6,431 nucleotides of DNA, taken from assembly GCA_003566215.1 (NCBI GenBank), contig PXEJ01000260.1, forward strand, positions 1 to 6,431, given 5' to 3'. Shown piece by piece: positions 1-5,210 of this stretch. A program made the translations under genes and the position numbers. The notes beneath the pieces are model-generated. The model was not told the origin of the DNA. It searched no databases and saw nothing but the letters and a program-made list of their open reading frames with translations. Each line of letters starts with the position of its first letter. Position 1 is the stretch's first letter. This DNA is from Cyanobacteria bacterium T3Sed10_376R1m. Lineage in GTDB: Bacteria; Cyanobacteriota; Cyanobacteriia; Cyanobacteriales; Cyanobacteriaceae.

Positions 1-1439
1 AACTCATTTAAACTCGGTCTTTCTAAATCTCTTTGTAAAAATAAAATCACAATAGCCCAGTAAAATGGTAATGAATTAACAGAATTAAATAAACTAACAA
101 CCCCCAAAACAATTAACGTAAGAATAGTGGCACGTCTGGCTATCTTCCTACCATAAACAGCTTGAATAATGCGTCCTCCGTCCAACTGTCCGGCTGGTAA
201 AGAATTCAAGGCGGTGATTACTAAACCTAACCAACCTAAAATAGTTAAAGGATGCACCGTCACCGTTGGAGCAGATAAAGCCGAACCTAAGATAAATTTA
301 GCCATAGTACCTACCAAAATTGAACCTTGAAAAAATACCGTAGGAACTTCAAAGGTACTAGAAACATTAGACATTATTAGGCCCAAAAATAACATTCCCA
401 AAGAAAGTAACCCCCCTGCCACAGGTCCGGCAAAGGCGATGTCAAACAAAACGCTACGGTTAGGAATTAAACTTTCAAATCTAGTAATTGCACCAAAAGT
501 ACCAATTTGTATATTCGGCAAGAAAAAAGGTAAGCTAATTTTAATACCATGTTTTTCTCCCATGATACGATGTCCCATTTCGTGGGCAAACAAAATTAAC
601 CATAATCCTAAGGTAAGGGGTAATGATTCAGAATAACGACTCCAATCACTTATTAAGTCAAATCCCAATAAAATGCTCATAGCTTCCATGGTGGTGAAAA
701 CCGTGGCTACAAATAAAACTAAAGCCAGATTTTTTTGTACTAAAGTTAGGGGCTGAGGATCATTGCTACTAGGTAAAACAATCACTACGGGTTTTCCTTC
801 TGGGGTTTCTACAAGGAATAAACGATACTTTTCCCCTAATTTTTCCCCTAATTTTTGGCTTAATTTTTGGTGGGCAAATTCTGGTTCACTACGTAGATTT
901 CCCTTAAAGATTGCCCCTTCTTGGTAGGGGATAGTTTCGGTAGAAAAGAAAGTATCTATACCAAAAATACTTTTAATTATTTCCAAATCTTCCTCGTTTA
1001 TGGGGGTAAAATTTGGTTCTGGTGGTTTATTACTAAAGGTAATGGGCTTTATTTCTACTTTACTAGGATCATTATCATTAGTATTTTCTTGTTGATCGTC
1101 TTTTTCTGTTTTCAAAACTAAATTTTCTAAGGTTATTTGAGCTTTATTAAATGAGGATATATCTTGTTGTTGGACTTTCTTTCTAATGGTATTACCTAAG
1201 TAAATATAAATACCAGCTGATGACAATAACAAAATAATTATTCCGATAAAATTAATATAAATTTCTAAAGTTAAACAAGCAAAAAATACTAGCCAAGGAG
1301 TCATTAAACTAAGGGATTGTAGCCATGCTAAAATTCCTATTTCTCCATTTTTTTTTCCTCGATTGTAACCCCAAATAATAATAGTTAGGGCAAATACGCT
1401 GATAGTTATAATCGTAAAATTTTCTGGCAAGTTTAACAT
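1..1439 (-). CDS. Site-2 protease (M50) family intramembrane metalloprotease, EGY-like; 3' end cut by window edge
   Basis: Intramembrane zinc metalloprotease, expected to cleave membrane-bound substrates such as anti-sigma factors within the bilayer. The 479 residues present show three N-terminal hydrophobic segments (about 8-24, 44-60, 62-81), then an acidic, Asn/Gln-rich linker (about 85-150). Next comes the GNLR motif (G180-R183) that marks cyanobacterial proteases related to chloroplast EGY1/EGY2. The zinc-binding motif HEMGH is at 286-290, and the second active-site motif NSLPAGQLDGG is at 412-422, with D420 the predicted third zinc ligand. Both catalytic motifs are intact, so the protein is probably active. 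It ends in ...LQRDLERPSLNE at the window edge; family members usually run a few tens of residues further. ATG at 1439 was chosen because the first membrane segment follows it directly; only a weak AAAGA lies upstream. It lies 64 bp after murQ on the same strand. From memory, Synechocystis slr0643 is a homologue (unchecked). Confidence 0.93.
   Translation of the reverse strand, partial: MLNLPENFTIITISVFALTIIIWGYNRGKKNGEIGILAWLQSLSLMTPWLVFFACLTLEIYINFIGIIILLLSSAGIYIYLGNTIRKKVQQQDISSFNKAQITLENLVLKTEKDDQQENTNDNDPSKVEIKPITFSNKPPEPNFTPINEEDLEIIKSIFGIDTFFSTETIPYQEGAIFKGNLRSEPEFAHQKLSQKLGEKLGEKYRLFLVETPEGKPVVIVLPSSNDPQPLTLVQKNLALVLFVATVFTTMEAMSILLGFDLISDWSRYSESLPLTLGLWLILFAHEMGHRIMGEKHGIKISLPFFLPNIQIGTFGAITRFESLIPNRSVLFDIAFAGPVAGGLLSLGMLFLGLIMSNVSSTFEVPTVFFQGSILVGTMAKFILGSALSAPTVTVHPLTILGWLGLVITALNSLPAGQLDGGRIIQAVYGRKIARRATILTLIVLGVVSLFNSVNSLPFYWAIVILFLQRDLERPSLNE
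829..870 (-). repeat. Imperfect 12-bp tandem repeat inside the protease gene
   Basis: TTTTCCCCTAAT occurs twice in tandem (829-840, 841-852). A third diverged copy, TTTTGGCTTAAT (853-864), and a partial fourth follow. Read on the minus strand they encode KLSQ-KLGE-KLGE (residues 192-203), a short charged helix-like stretch just after the GNLR motif. The unit is a multiple of three, so copy-number change would keep the frame. Confidence 0.8.
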
Positions 1440-1503
1440 TCTTTGCTAATTATGTTGTTTTCTTTATTTATCAGTTTAAAATTATTACAGAATAGCAAAA
1501 TAA
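1440..1503. other. AT-rich spacer between murQ and the protease gene
   Basis: This 64-bp spacer between two minus-strand genes has no hairpin followed by a T-run and no convincing promoter hexamers. It is compatible with read-through from murQ into the protease gene. Confidence 0.5.
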
Positions 1504-2409
1504 TTAACTATTTAAGGCTTTATGCAAGTTTCCTTGATGTTTATTTAAAAGATTTTGTGCCTCAAATTCATTAAGATTTTGACCGTGCATCAATAGTGCT
1601 AATTTTACCTTAGATCCACTGGAGGTTAACAATTCTTTGGCTTGTTCTCGGTCTAAGTCTGTTAAATCGGTAATAATTCTTAATGCTCTATCTAATAATT
1701 TGCTGTTGGTAACCGAAACATCTATCATTCTATTGCCGTAAACTTTTCCCAGTTGTACCATCACCCCCGTAGAAATAATGTTGAGAGCCATTTTAGTAAC
1801 TGTCCCTGCTTTGAGACGGGTTGAACCAGCTAAAATTTCAGCACCAGTTAAGAGCCTAATATCAACATCCACCTCAACTTTAAATTGTTCTTGGGGTACA
1901 CAACTGATAAATACTGTTTTTGCTTTTCTTTTTTTTGCTTCGGCTAAGGCTCCATGAACGTAGGGGGTTGTACCTCCGGCACTAATTCCTATGACGGTGT
2001 CAATGCTGTTAATATTATGAAGGGCGATCGCCCTTGCTCCATCTTCAGGTCGATCTTCAAGGGCTTCAGAACTTTTGAACATAGCCCCTTGTCCCCCAGC
2101 TAAAATGCCCTGAACCATCTCGGGAGGAGTGCAAAAGGTGGGGGGACATTCCGCCGCATCAAGGACTCCTAAACGTCCACTGGTACCTGCTCCAACGTAA
2201 AATAAACGTCCACCCTGCCTAAGAGAATCTGCGGTGATGGCGATCGCAGCGGCGATTTCTTGTCGTGCAAGGGCGATCGCCCTTATAGTTTTTTGGTCTT
2301 CTTGATTAAAAAGATCAACAATTTCTAAAGGAGACAGTTGATCTAAATTAGCACTAGCAGAGTTAATCTGTTCGGTTAACAGATGACCCCTTGTTGTTTC
2401 ATCACTCAT
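1504..2409 (-). CDS. murQ: N-acetylmuramic acid 6-phosphate etherase
   Basis: Cytoplasmic enzyme that cleaves the D-lactyl ether of MurNAc-6-phosphate to give GlcNAc-6-phosphate and D-lactate, in the recycling of peptidoglycan breakdown products. The 301 residues match the usual family length (about 300). It opens with the family signature RGHLLTEQIN (7-16). The SIS sugar-phosphate isomerase fold carries YVGAGTSGRLGVLDAAECPP at 71-90, where E87 aligns with catalytic Glu83 of E. coli MurQ. E118, in ALED, aligns with Glu114. SAGGTTPYV (143-151) is the phosphate-binding loop, and AGSTRLKAGT (194-203) and GKVYGNRMIDV (221-231) are also characteristic. The C-terminal helical bundle is complete. 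ATG at 2409 fits the conserved N-terminus; no Shine-Dalgarno sequence is visible. It lies 48 bp after the DUF3110 gene. Three HIP1 octamers lie within it, two forming identical 16-bp palindromes. Its phosphorylated substrate needs a kinase (AnmK or MurK) encoded elsewhere. Confidence 0.96.
   Translation of the reverse strand: MSDETTRGHLLTEQINSASANLDQLSPLEIVDLFNQEDQKTIRAIALARQEIAAAIAITADSLRQGGRLFYVGAGTSGRLGVLDAAECPPTFCTPPEMVQGILAGGQGAMFKSSEALEDRPEDGARAIALHNINSIDTVIGISAGGTTPYVHGALAEAKKRKAKTVFISCVPQEQFKVEVDVDIRLLTGAEILAGSTRLKAGTVTKMALNIISTGVMVQLGKVYGNRMIDVSVTNSKLLDRALRIITDLTDLDREQAKELLTSSGSKVKLALLMHGQNLNEFEAQNLLNKHQGNLHKALNS
2020..2035. repeat. HIP1 octamer in a 16-bp perfect palindrome (copy 1)
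   Basis: AAGGGCGATCGCCCTT is a perfect inverted repeat built on HIP1 GCGATCGC (2024-2031). HIP1 is the highly iterated palindrome of many cyanobacterial genomes. Here it encodes RAIAL (residues 126-130 of MurQ). Confidence 0.9.
2240..2247. repeat. HIP1 octamer within murQ
   Basis: GCGATCGC, encoding part of AAIAI near residues 53-57 of MurQ. It is 26 bp from the second extended HIP1 palindrome. Confidence 0.88.
2269..2284. repeat. HIP1 octamer in a 16-bp perfect palindrome (copy 2)
   Basis: The same AAGGGCGATCGCCCTT as at 2020-2035, around HIP1 at 2273-2280. It is read in the same frame and again encodes RAIAL (residues 43-47 of MurQ). Confidence 0.9.
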
Positions 2410-2457
2410 AAGTATTGGTAAATAAAGAAATGTTTGAGCTTTTTCATAGTCAATTGA

Positions 2458-2847
2458 TTATAAAAGACTCTCGAGTTGACGACGAATGCGTTCAAGTTCA
2501 AAGGCAGACATTTGAGCCTCCGTAGATTCAGAAGTAATAGGAGGTTGTGGTTCACCATTAATATCCCAGTCCATTTGTTCTACATTTTGTTCTGGGGGAA
2601 CTTCTAACATACCTTCACTGATAAATTTGGTTTCATAACCAGCACCTTGACAAAACTCTTCAATTTCTTGACTGTCAATAGACTCTACCGTGGGCAAAGG
2701 AAAATCTTGAGCCTCTAACAGTAAAGCGTAACGAAGGGCATCATCCTCCGATTCAAACATTAAAACAAAATCGCGATCGCCAATTTGTAATGTATGAATT
2801 CCCTCATTATCAGTTCCCGAATTGTACAACAACACATAAGTAAGCAT
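2458..2847 (-). CDS. DUF3110 domain protein (cyanobacterial/plant family, function unknown)
   Basis: Small acidic, soluble protein of 129 residues with no signal peptide or membrane segment. The DUF3110 domain fills about residues 1-75: YVLLYNSGTDNEGIHTLQ (4-21), a strand with FVLMFESEDDALRYALLLEAQDF (27-49), then SIDSQEIEEFCQGAGY (56-71). The rest is a variable acidic linker with MDWD (92-95), ending in the helix FELERIRRQLESLL (116-129). The family is conserved in cyanobacteria and chloroplast-bearing plants, and its biochemical role is not established. The ATG at 2847 is preferred over an in-frame TTG at 2862: GGGAGT lies 8 bp upstream of the ATG, and the family begins M-x-x-YVLLFN. A TTG start would put the ribosome site inside the gene. 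It sits between a cell-wall carboxypeptidase and murQ on the same strand, which may hint at a shared transcript but not a function. Confidence 0.9.
   Translation of the reverse strand: MLTYVLLYNSGTDNEGIHTLQIGDRDFVLMFESEDDALRYALLLEAQDFPLPTVESIDSQEIEEFCQGAGYETKFISEGMLEVPPEQNVEQMDWDINGEPQPPITSESTEAQMSAFELERIRRQLESLL
2773..2780. repeat. HIP1 octamer within the DUF3110 gene
   Basis: GCGATCGC, part of the longer TCGCGATCGC, encoding IGDRD near residues 22-26 of the DUF3110 protein. Confidence 0.88.
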
Positions 2848-2854
2848 AGTAATC

Positions 2855-2860
2855 ACTCCC
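2855..2860 (-). promoter_or_regulatory. Shine-Dalgarno site of the DUF3110 gene
   Basis: GGGAGT on the minus strand, with GGAG 8 bp before the ATG at 2847. It is the clearest ribosome-binding site in the window and decides the start of this gene. Confidence 0.75.
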
Positions 2861-2951
2861 AAACTCTAAATCTAGTATTTCGAAAAACTACAAAAAAAAT
2901 CCAACCTCAGATAATTAAAATAAAAAATACTATCCCACCGTAAATAAAAAA

Positions 2952-3854
2952 TTAATTATCAAAAGCTGATTGGCAAGGAGAAGCCATATTTAAACGAATC
3001 ACCATTTCATCAATAGCACGGACTAAAGTCGTTCCCGAATTACTAGGGTGATTAGCCATAATACTAAAAACCAAAGTACCATAATCTTGGTGATCAAGAT
3101 ACCCCGATAAAGCTCGAACCCCCCTTAAAGTACCAGTTTTTGCGTGAACAATTCCCGTAACAGGAGTTTGACGCATTCTATTTCTTAATGTACCACTGAC
3201 CCCCGCCGTGGGCAAAGAAGAGAAAAATAAATTACGCTCAGGATGAGAATACATCACTTTTAAAGTATCAACTAAGGCGCGAGGAGTAGCAATATTATTG
3301 CGAGATAGCCCCGAACCGTCAGCTAAATGAAAACTCCGGGGATTAATACCCAAACCAGCTAAAGTTTGTTTGGCCGCCGCTGAGCCCCCAATGCGACGTA
3401 GGAGAGTATCAGCATAAAAATTATTACTACTAAGGTTAGTCGTTGTAACCCATTCCTGTAAAGACTTATTGGAGCTAACGGTTGTTTGAGGCTGCATTTT
3501 CTGCATAGCCGCAGCAGTGGTCAAAATTTTAGCATTAGACGCTGGGATAAATCCTCTATCTGCGTTGTAGTGAAAAATAGTCTCTCCAGTTTCTAAACTT
3601 TCAACTAAAATTCCCCAACCACCACCATAGCGTTGAATAATTTCTATCATCGGAGGGATTAACTCCGCAGTACAAATATTAGGTCTGACTGGATTGTTTT
3701 CTGGTGGTATTACAGGAATCGGGATGGGAATTATCGTGGACTCCTGTTGATTTAAGGGTACTTGAGGGGCTAAAATAGTTTCTGCTGACACAGAAGTAGT
3801 TGAACCCACCGCAATAATTGATAACCAAGTAATAAGATGTTTCTTTTGAATCAT
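2952..3854 (-). CDS. D-alanyl-D-alanine carboxypeptidase/endopeptidase, PBP4 (S13) type, short form
   Basis: Penicillin-binding serine peptidase that trims or cleaves D-Ala-containing peptides of peptidoglycan in the periplasm. Residues 1-24 form a signal peptide (basic MIQKK, hydrophobic core, likely cleavage after SVSA). A proline-rich linker (about 29-58) follows. All three active-site motifs are present: SxxK as SNAK (S106 nucleophile, K109), SxN as SRN (184-186, in DGSGLSRNN), and KTG (239-241, in HAKTGTL). NNFYADTLLRRIGG (144-157) and GVSGTLRNRM (218-227) are also typical. At 300 residues it is much shorter than E. coli DacB (477). Only 78 residues separate SxxK from SxN, so the large inserted domains of classic S13 enzymes are absent although the reading frame is intact. 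ATG at 3854 has no strong Shine-Dalgarno site. The right end of an IS605-type relic lies about 50 bp upstream. It is the first of four same-strand genes. A dacB-like name is possible, but the short form leaves orthology open. Confidence 0.88.
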   Translation of the reverse strand: MIQKKHLITWLSIIAVGSTTSVSAETILAPQVPLNQQESTIIPIPIPVIPPENNPVRPNICTAELIPPMIEIIQRYGGGWGILVESLETGETIFHYNADRGFIPASNAKILTTAAAMQKMQPQTTVSSNKSLQEWVTTTNLSSNNFYADTLLRRIGGSAAAKQTLAGLGINPRSFHLADGSGLSRNNIATPRALVDTLKVMYSHPERNLFFSSLPTAGVSGTLRNRMRQTPVTGIVHAKTGTLRGVRALSGYLDHQDYGTLVFSIMANHPSNSGTTLVRAIDEMVIRLNMASPCQSAFDN

Positions 3855-3891
3855 AGGTAATGAGAACAGGGGAAATTAATATTTTTTAAGT

Positions 3892-3900
3892 ATCTTAGCA
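3892..3900 (-). promoter_or_regulatory. Candidate extended -10 for the carboxypeptidase gene
   Basis: TGCTAAGAT on the minus strand fits the TGnTAnnnT extended -10 pattern, 37 bp before the ATG at 3854. The hexamer is only a 4/6 match and no good -35 is seen. Any -35 would fall in the IS right end. Confidence 0.25.
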
Positions 3901-3905
3901 AAACG

Positions 3906-3934
3906 TTGACACTCCATCGGACTAAAGCCAAGAG
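3906..3934 (-). other. Right-end hairpin and terminal TCAA of the IS605-type element
   Basis: On the minus strand, downstream of the tnpB remnant, CTC-TTGG, loop CTTTAGT, then CCGA-TG-GAG form a hairpin (3912-3934) with one G-T pair and a two-base bulge. GTGTCAA follows, with TCAA at 3909-3906. Recalled right ends of cyanobacterial IS200/IS605 elements have the same layout, GGCTTTAG hairpin then GTGTCAA. In intact elements this end also forms the 3' part of the TnpB guide RNA (omega/reRNA), with the guide in the bases just past TCAA. Confidence 0.65.
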
Positions 3935-3947
3935 GATTATTAAGAAA

Positions 3948-4367
3948 TTAAGCCAGACTAACGTCTAAATTAGTTATTCTTAACGGATTTGTCAAGAGTC
4001 CACTACACACTTGGGCAAAGTCCTCATGCTTACTTTTTTTGAGATACCGTGGCAAAGATATTTGATTGAATTGGTAGTTTCCTGTTTGGGCTTTTTTGAT
4101 TAGATTAAAGAAAGAACGAAAACCTCTATCTACTACCTTAAAAGTTTGTTGAGCTATGACTGTATTTAGTAACCTGTAATTTTCATTACTTTTACACTGA
4201 TGGTAATTTGACTCGTAACGCAAAAAAGATTTTTCCACAAAAAAGAACTGCCTAACCGAATATAAACCCACGTTGTATAGGTTTTTTGACAACCGACCCA
4301 TCTTTTGTAGTGCCGCACACTCGGATTTAGCCAATCCTCTAATTTGGTTTTTTTTGGTTTTAAACAT
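3948..4367 (-). pseudogene. tnpB: tnpB remnant (IS200/IS605 OrfB), N-terminal part with apparent in-frame internal deletion
   Basis: TnpB is an RNA-guided nuclease of about 400 residues encoded by IS200/IS605 elements. Only 139 residues remain here. From ATG 4367 the protein starts MFKTKKNQIRGL, followed by the helix-turn-helix OrfB domain: RLSKNLYNVGLYSVRQFFF (25-43), LRYES (49-53), QQTFKVVDRGFRSFFNLIKKA (73-93) and LPRYLKK (105-111). After about residue 112 the family match stops. The last 23 residues, with GLLTNPLRIT (123-132), resemble the ...VVxPLRVT tail that ends many TnpB proteins. This suggests the middle, with the RuvC-like catalytic residues and zinc finger, was deleted in frame. 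A GTG at 4370 is an alternative start. AAGG directly before the start is a poorly spaced ribosome site. No nuclease activity is expected; a role for the N-terminal fragment in binding RNA or DNA is only conceivable. Confidence 0.82.
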
Positions 4368-4392
4368 CACCTTGTGTTTTCTTTATATGCTG

Positions 4393-4422
4393 ATTATATA
4401 TTGAGAATATTAACATTGTCAA
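4393..4422 (-). promoter_or_regulatory. Consensus sigma70-type promoter of the tnpB remnant
   Basis: On the minus strand TTGACA (4422-4417) and TATAAT (4398-4393) are perfect -35 and -10 hexamers with an 18-bp spacer. Transcription would begin near 4386, about 20 bp before the tnpB ATG at 4367. With tnpB shortened and no clear terminator before 3854, transcripts could continue into the carboxypeptidase gene. Confidence 0.65.
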
Positions 4423-4431
4423 TGCTATACT
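4401..4431 (+). promoter_or_regulatory. Candidate extended -10 promoter reading toward the acyltransferase gene
   Basis: TGCTATACT (4423-4431) matches the extended -10 pattern TGnTATAnT, with -10 hexamer TATACT. TTGAGA (4401-4406) is a possible -35 at a long 19-bp spacing. The predicted start near 4438 gives a leader of about 45 bases before the ATG at 4484. It overlaps the opposing tnpB promoter almost completely, so the two may compete for polymerase. Confidence 0.4.
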
Positions 4432-4445
4432 TGGAAAATATAAAG

Positions 4446-4472
4446 CCATGGTTCACCACGGGGTTTCCACCC
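4446..4472. other. Left-end hairpins of the IS605-type element, in the plsC leader
   Basis: CCATGG-TTCA-CCACGG (4446-4461) folds as a 6-bp stem with a 4-base loop. On the minus strand the one imperfect pair is a G-T wobble, as expected for a transposase-recognised single-strand hairpin. Next to it GGGT-TTCC-ACCC (4461-4472) makes a second 4-bp stem sharing one base. Both would be in the transcribed leader of the acyltransferase gene. Confidence 0.55.
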
Positions 4473-4477
4473 AATAA
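4448..4477 (+). CDS. Possible 9-codon upstream ORF in the plsC leader
   Basis: The ATG inside the left-end hairpin opens MVHHGVSTQ, and its TAA ends 6 bp before the ATG of the acyltransferase gene. No good ribosome site precedes it (only GGA, about 12 bases upstream). It may be chance; it is listed because its position could couple or hinder downstream translation. Confidence 0.15.
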   Translation: MVHHGVSTQ

Positions 4478-4483
4478 TTTTTG

Positions 4484-5125
4484 ATGACTAAAAATATCAA
4501 TAAATCGATCGCAAAAACTAACTCCACAGTTTATCATCTTGCCAAATTTTTTGTTGTACGTCCTATATTTCATTTATATTTCAGAGGAAGGGTTATCGCC
4601 ATAGAAAAAGTACCCCGCAAGGGAAAATTAATTATTGTCAGCAACCATGCTAGTGTATTTGATCCTCCCATTCTTGCCTGTGCGATTCCTCGGGCGGTTT
4701 CTTTTATGGCAAAAAAGGAGTTGTTTGATTCCCCTACTTTCGGTAGTCTAATTACTTCCTTGGGTGCTTATCCTGTGAACCGGGAAGGTGGCGATCGCAC
4801 AGCTATCCGTCAAGCAATAGGTAGAATAGAAGAAGGATGGGCAACCTGTATTTTTATTGAGGGTACACGTACCGAAGATGGCAAAGTATCTGAGCCAAAA
4901 CTAGGGGCAGCCCTTATCGCGGCTAAAACCCAAGCACCATTAATCCCCATTTGTTTATGTGGCACGGAAAAAATCCTTGTACCTAACAAAAAATTCCCTC
5001 AACCTGTACCCTTAATTCTTAAGGTAGGGGACTTAATTTCTCCCCCCCAATCCACTAAAAAAGAAGAATTAGAGTCCGTTACTCAAAAGTGTGCAGATGC
5101 GATTAACGCCCTTCACGATTTATAG
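4484..5125 (+). CDS. plsC: 1-acyl-sn-glycerol-3-phosphate acyltransferase (PlsC family)
   Basis: Membrane-associated enzyme that transfers an acyl chain to the sn-2 position of lysophosphatidic acid, giving phosphatidic acid for thylakoid and plasma-membrane lipids. The 213 residues contain the catalytic NHASVFD motif (HX4D: H55, D60), the substrate-binding GAYPVNR (94-100), the EGTR motif in FIEGTRTEDGK (124-134), and a conserved APLIPICLCGTEK (151-163). The usual FPEGTR has I in place of P, a change I recall as common in cyanobacterial members. A weakly hydrophobic N-terminal stretch (about 17-33) may anchor the protein. ATG at 4484 is chosen; an in-frame TTG at 4481 directly precedes it, and neither has a Shine-Dalgarno site. 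The IS605 left end is only about 10 bp upstream, so promoter and leader appear to come from the element. A paralogue could share this role elsewhere in the genome, so the exact acyl specificity is open. Confidence 0.92.
   Translation: MTKNINKSIAKTNSTVYHLAKFFVVRPIFHLYFRGRVIAIEKVPRKGKLIIVSNHASVFDPPILACAIPRAVSFMAKKELFDSPTFGSLITSLGAYPVNREGGDRTAIRQAIGRIEEGWATCIFIEGTRTEDGKVSEPKLGAALIAAKTQAPLIPICLCGTEKILVPNKKFPQPVPLILKVGDLISPPQSTKKEELESVTQKCADAINALHDL
4791..4798. repeat. HIP1 octamer within plsC
   Basis: GCGATCGC in the codons for GGDRTA (residues 102-107) of the acyltransferase. It is the only HIP1 copy in the right half of the window. Confidence 0.88.
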
Positions 5126-5163
5126 TAAATGAAAATTGCCCAAGAATGTCTTAGTTTGGGTAC

Positions 5164-5193
5164 TCAACAATGATTACAATAACTCTATATAAT
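5164..5193 (+). promoter_or_regulatory. Candidate promoter of the PucC-like transporter gene
   Basis: TATAAT (5188-5193) is a perfect -10, with TCAACA (5164-5169, 4/6 match to TTGACA) 18 bp upstream. Transcription would begin near 5200, leaving a leader of only about 10 bases before ATG 5211. It suggests the transporter can be expressed separately from plsC. Confidence 0.42.
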
Positions 5194-5210
5194 AAAATTC
5201 TTTCAAATCC

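Larger units (their letters stand above)
3906..4474 (-). mobile_element. IS200/IS605-family (tnpB-type) element, internally deleted relic with both ends
   Basis: About 570 bp, oriented leftward. It contains a left-end hairpin (4446-4461), a consensus promoter, the N-terminal third of TnpB, and a right-end hairpin closing with TCAA (3906-3909). No tnpA is present and most of tnpB is missing, so it cannot move or cut by itself. An intact tnpB-only element would be about 1.3-1.5 kb. These elements insert without target duplication, and none is seen. The right boundary is well supported; the left boundary is approximate (a few bases around 4473). It lies between the divergent carboxypeptidase and acyltransferase genes. 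Confidence 0.72.

Noticed and set aside
439..636. Plus-strand open frame of 65 codons
   Set aside because: It lies wholly antisense to the site-2 protease gene across its HEMGH region, has no family match or ribosome site, and is a shadow of that gene.
921..1121. Plus-strand open frame of 66 codons with hydrophobic residues
   Set aside because: It is antisense to the protease linker. Its apparent membrane-like composition comes from the complement of the Asp/Glu/Asn/Lys-rich codons there.
2863..2951. Promoter for the DUF3110 gene in the AT-rich gap after the carboxypeptidase gene
   Set aside because: Several TA-rich -10-like strings occur, but none has a matching -35. In such AT-rich DNA these are expected by chance.
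3906..4474. Intact, active TnpB nuclease or a novel defence system
   Set aside because: The catalytic RuvC-like region and zinc finger are missing and no partner genes are present. It is best read as an IS relic.
4504..4512. Sixth HIP1 site at the start of plsC (TCGATCGC)
   Set aside because: The first base is T instead of G; only the inner CGATCG core is present.
5139..5160. Possible terminator hairpin after plsC (CCCAA...TTGGG)
   Set aside because: The 5-bp stem encloses a 12-base loop and no T-run follows on the plus strand, so it is too weak to call a terminator.
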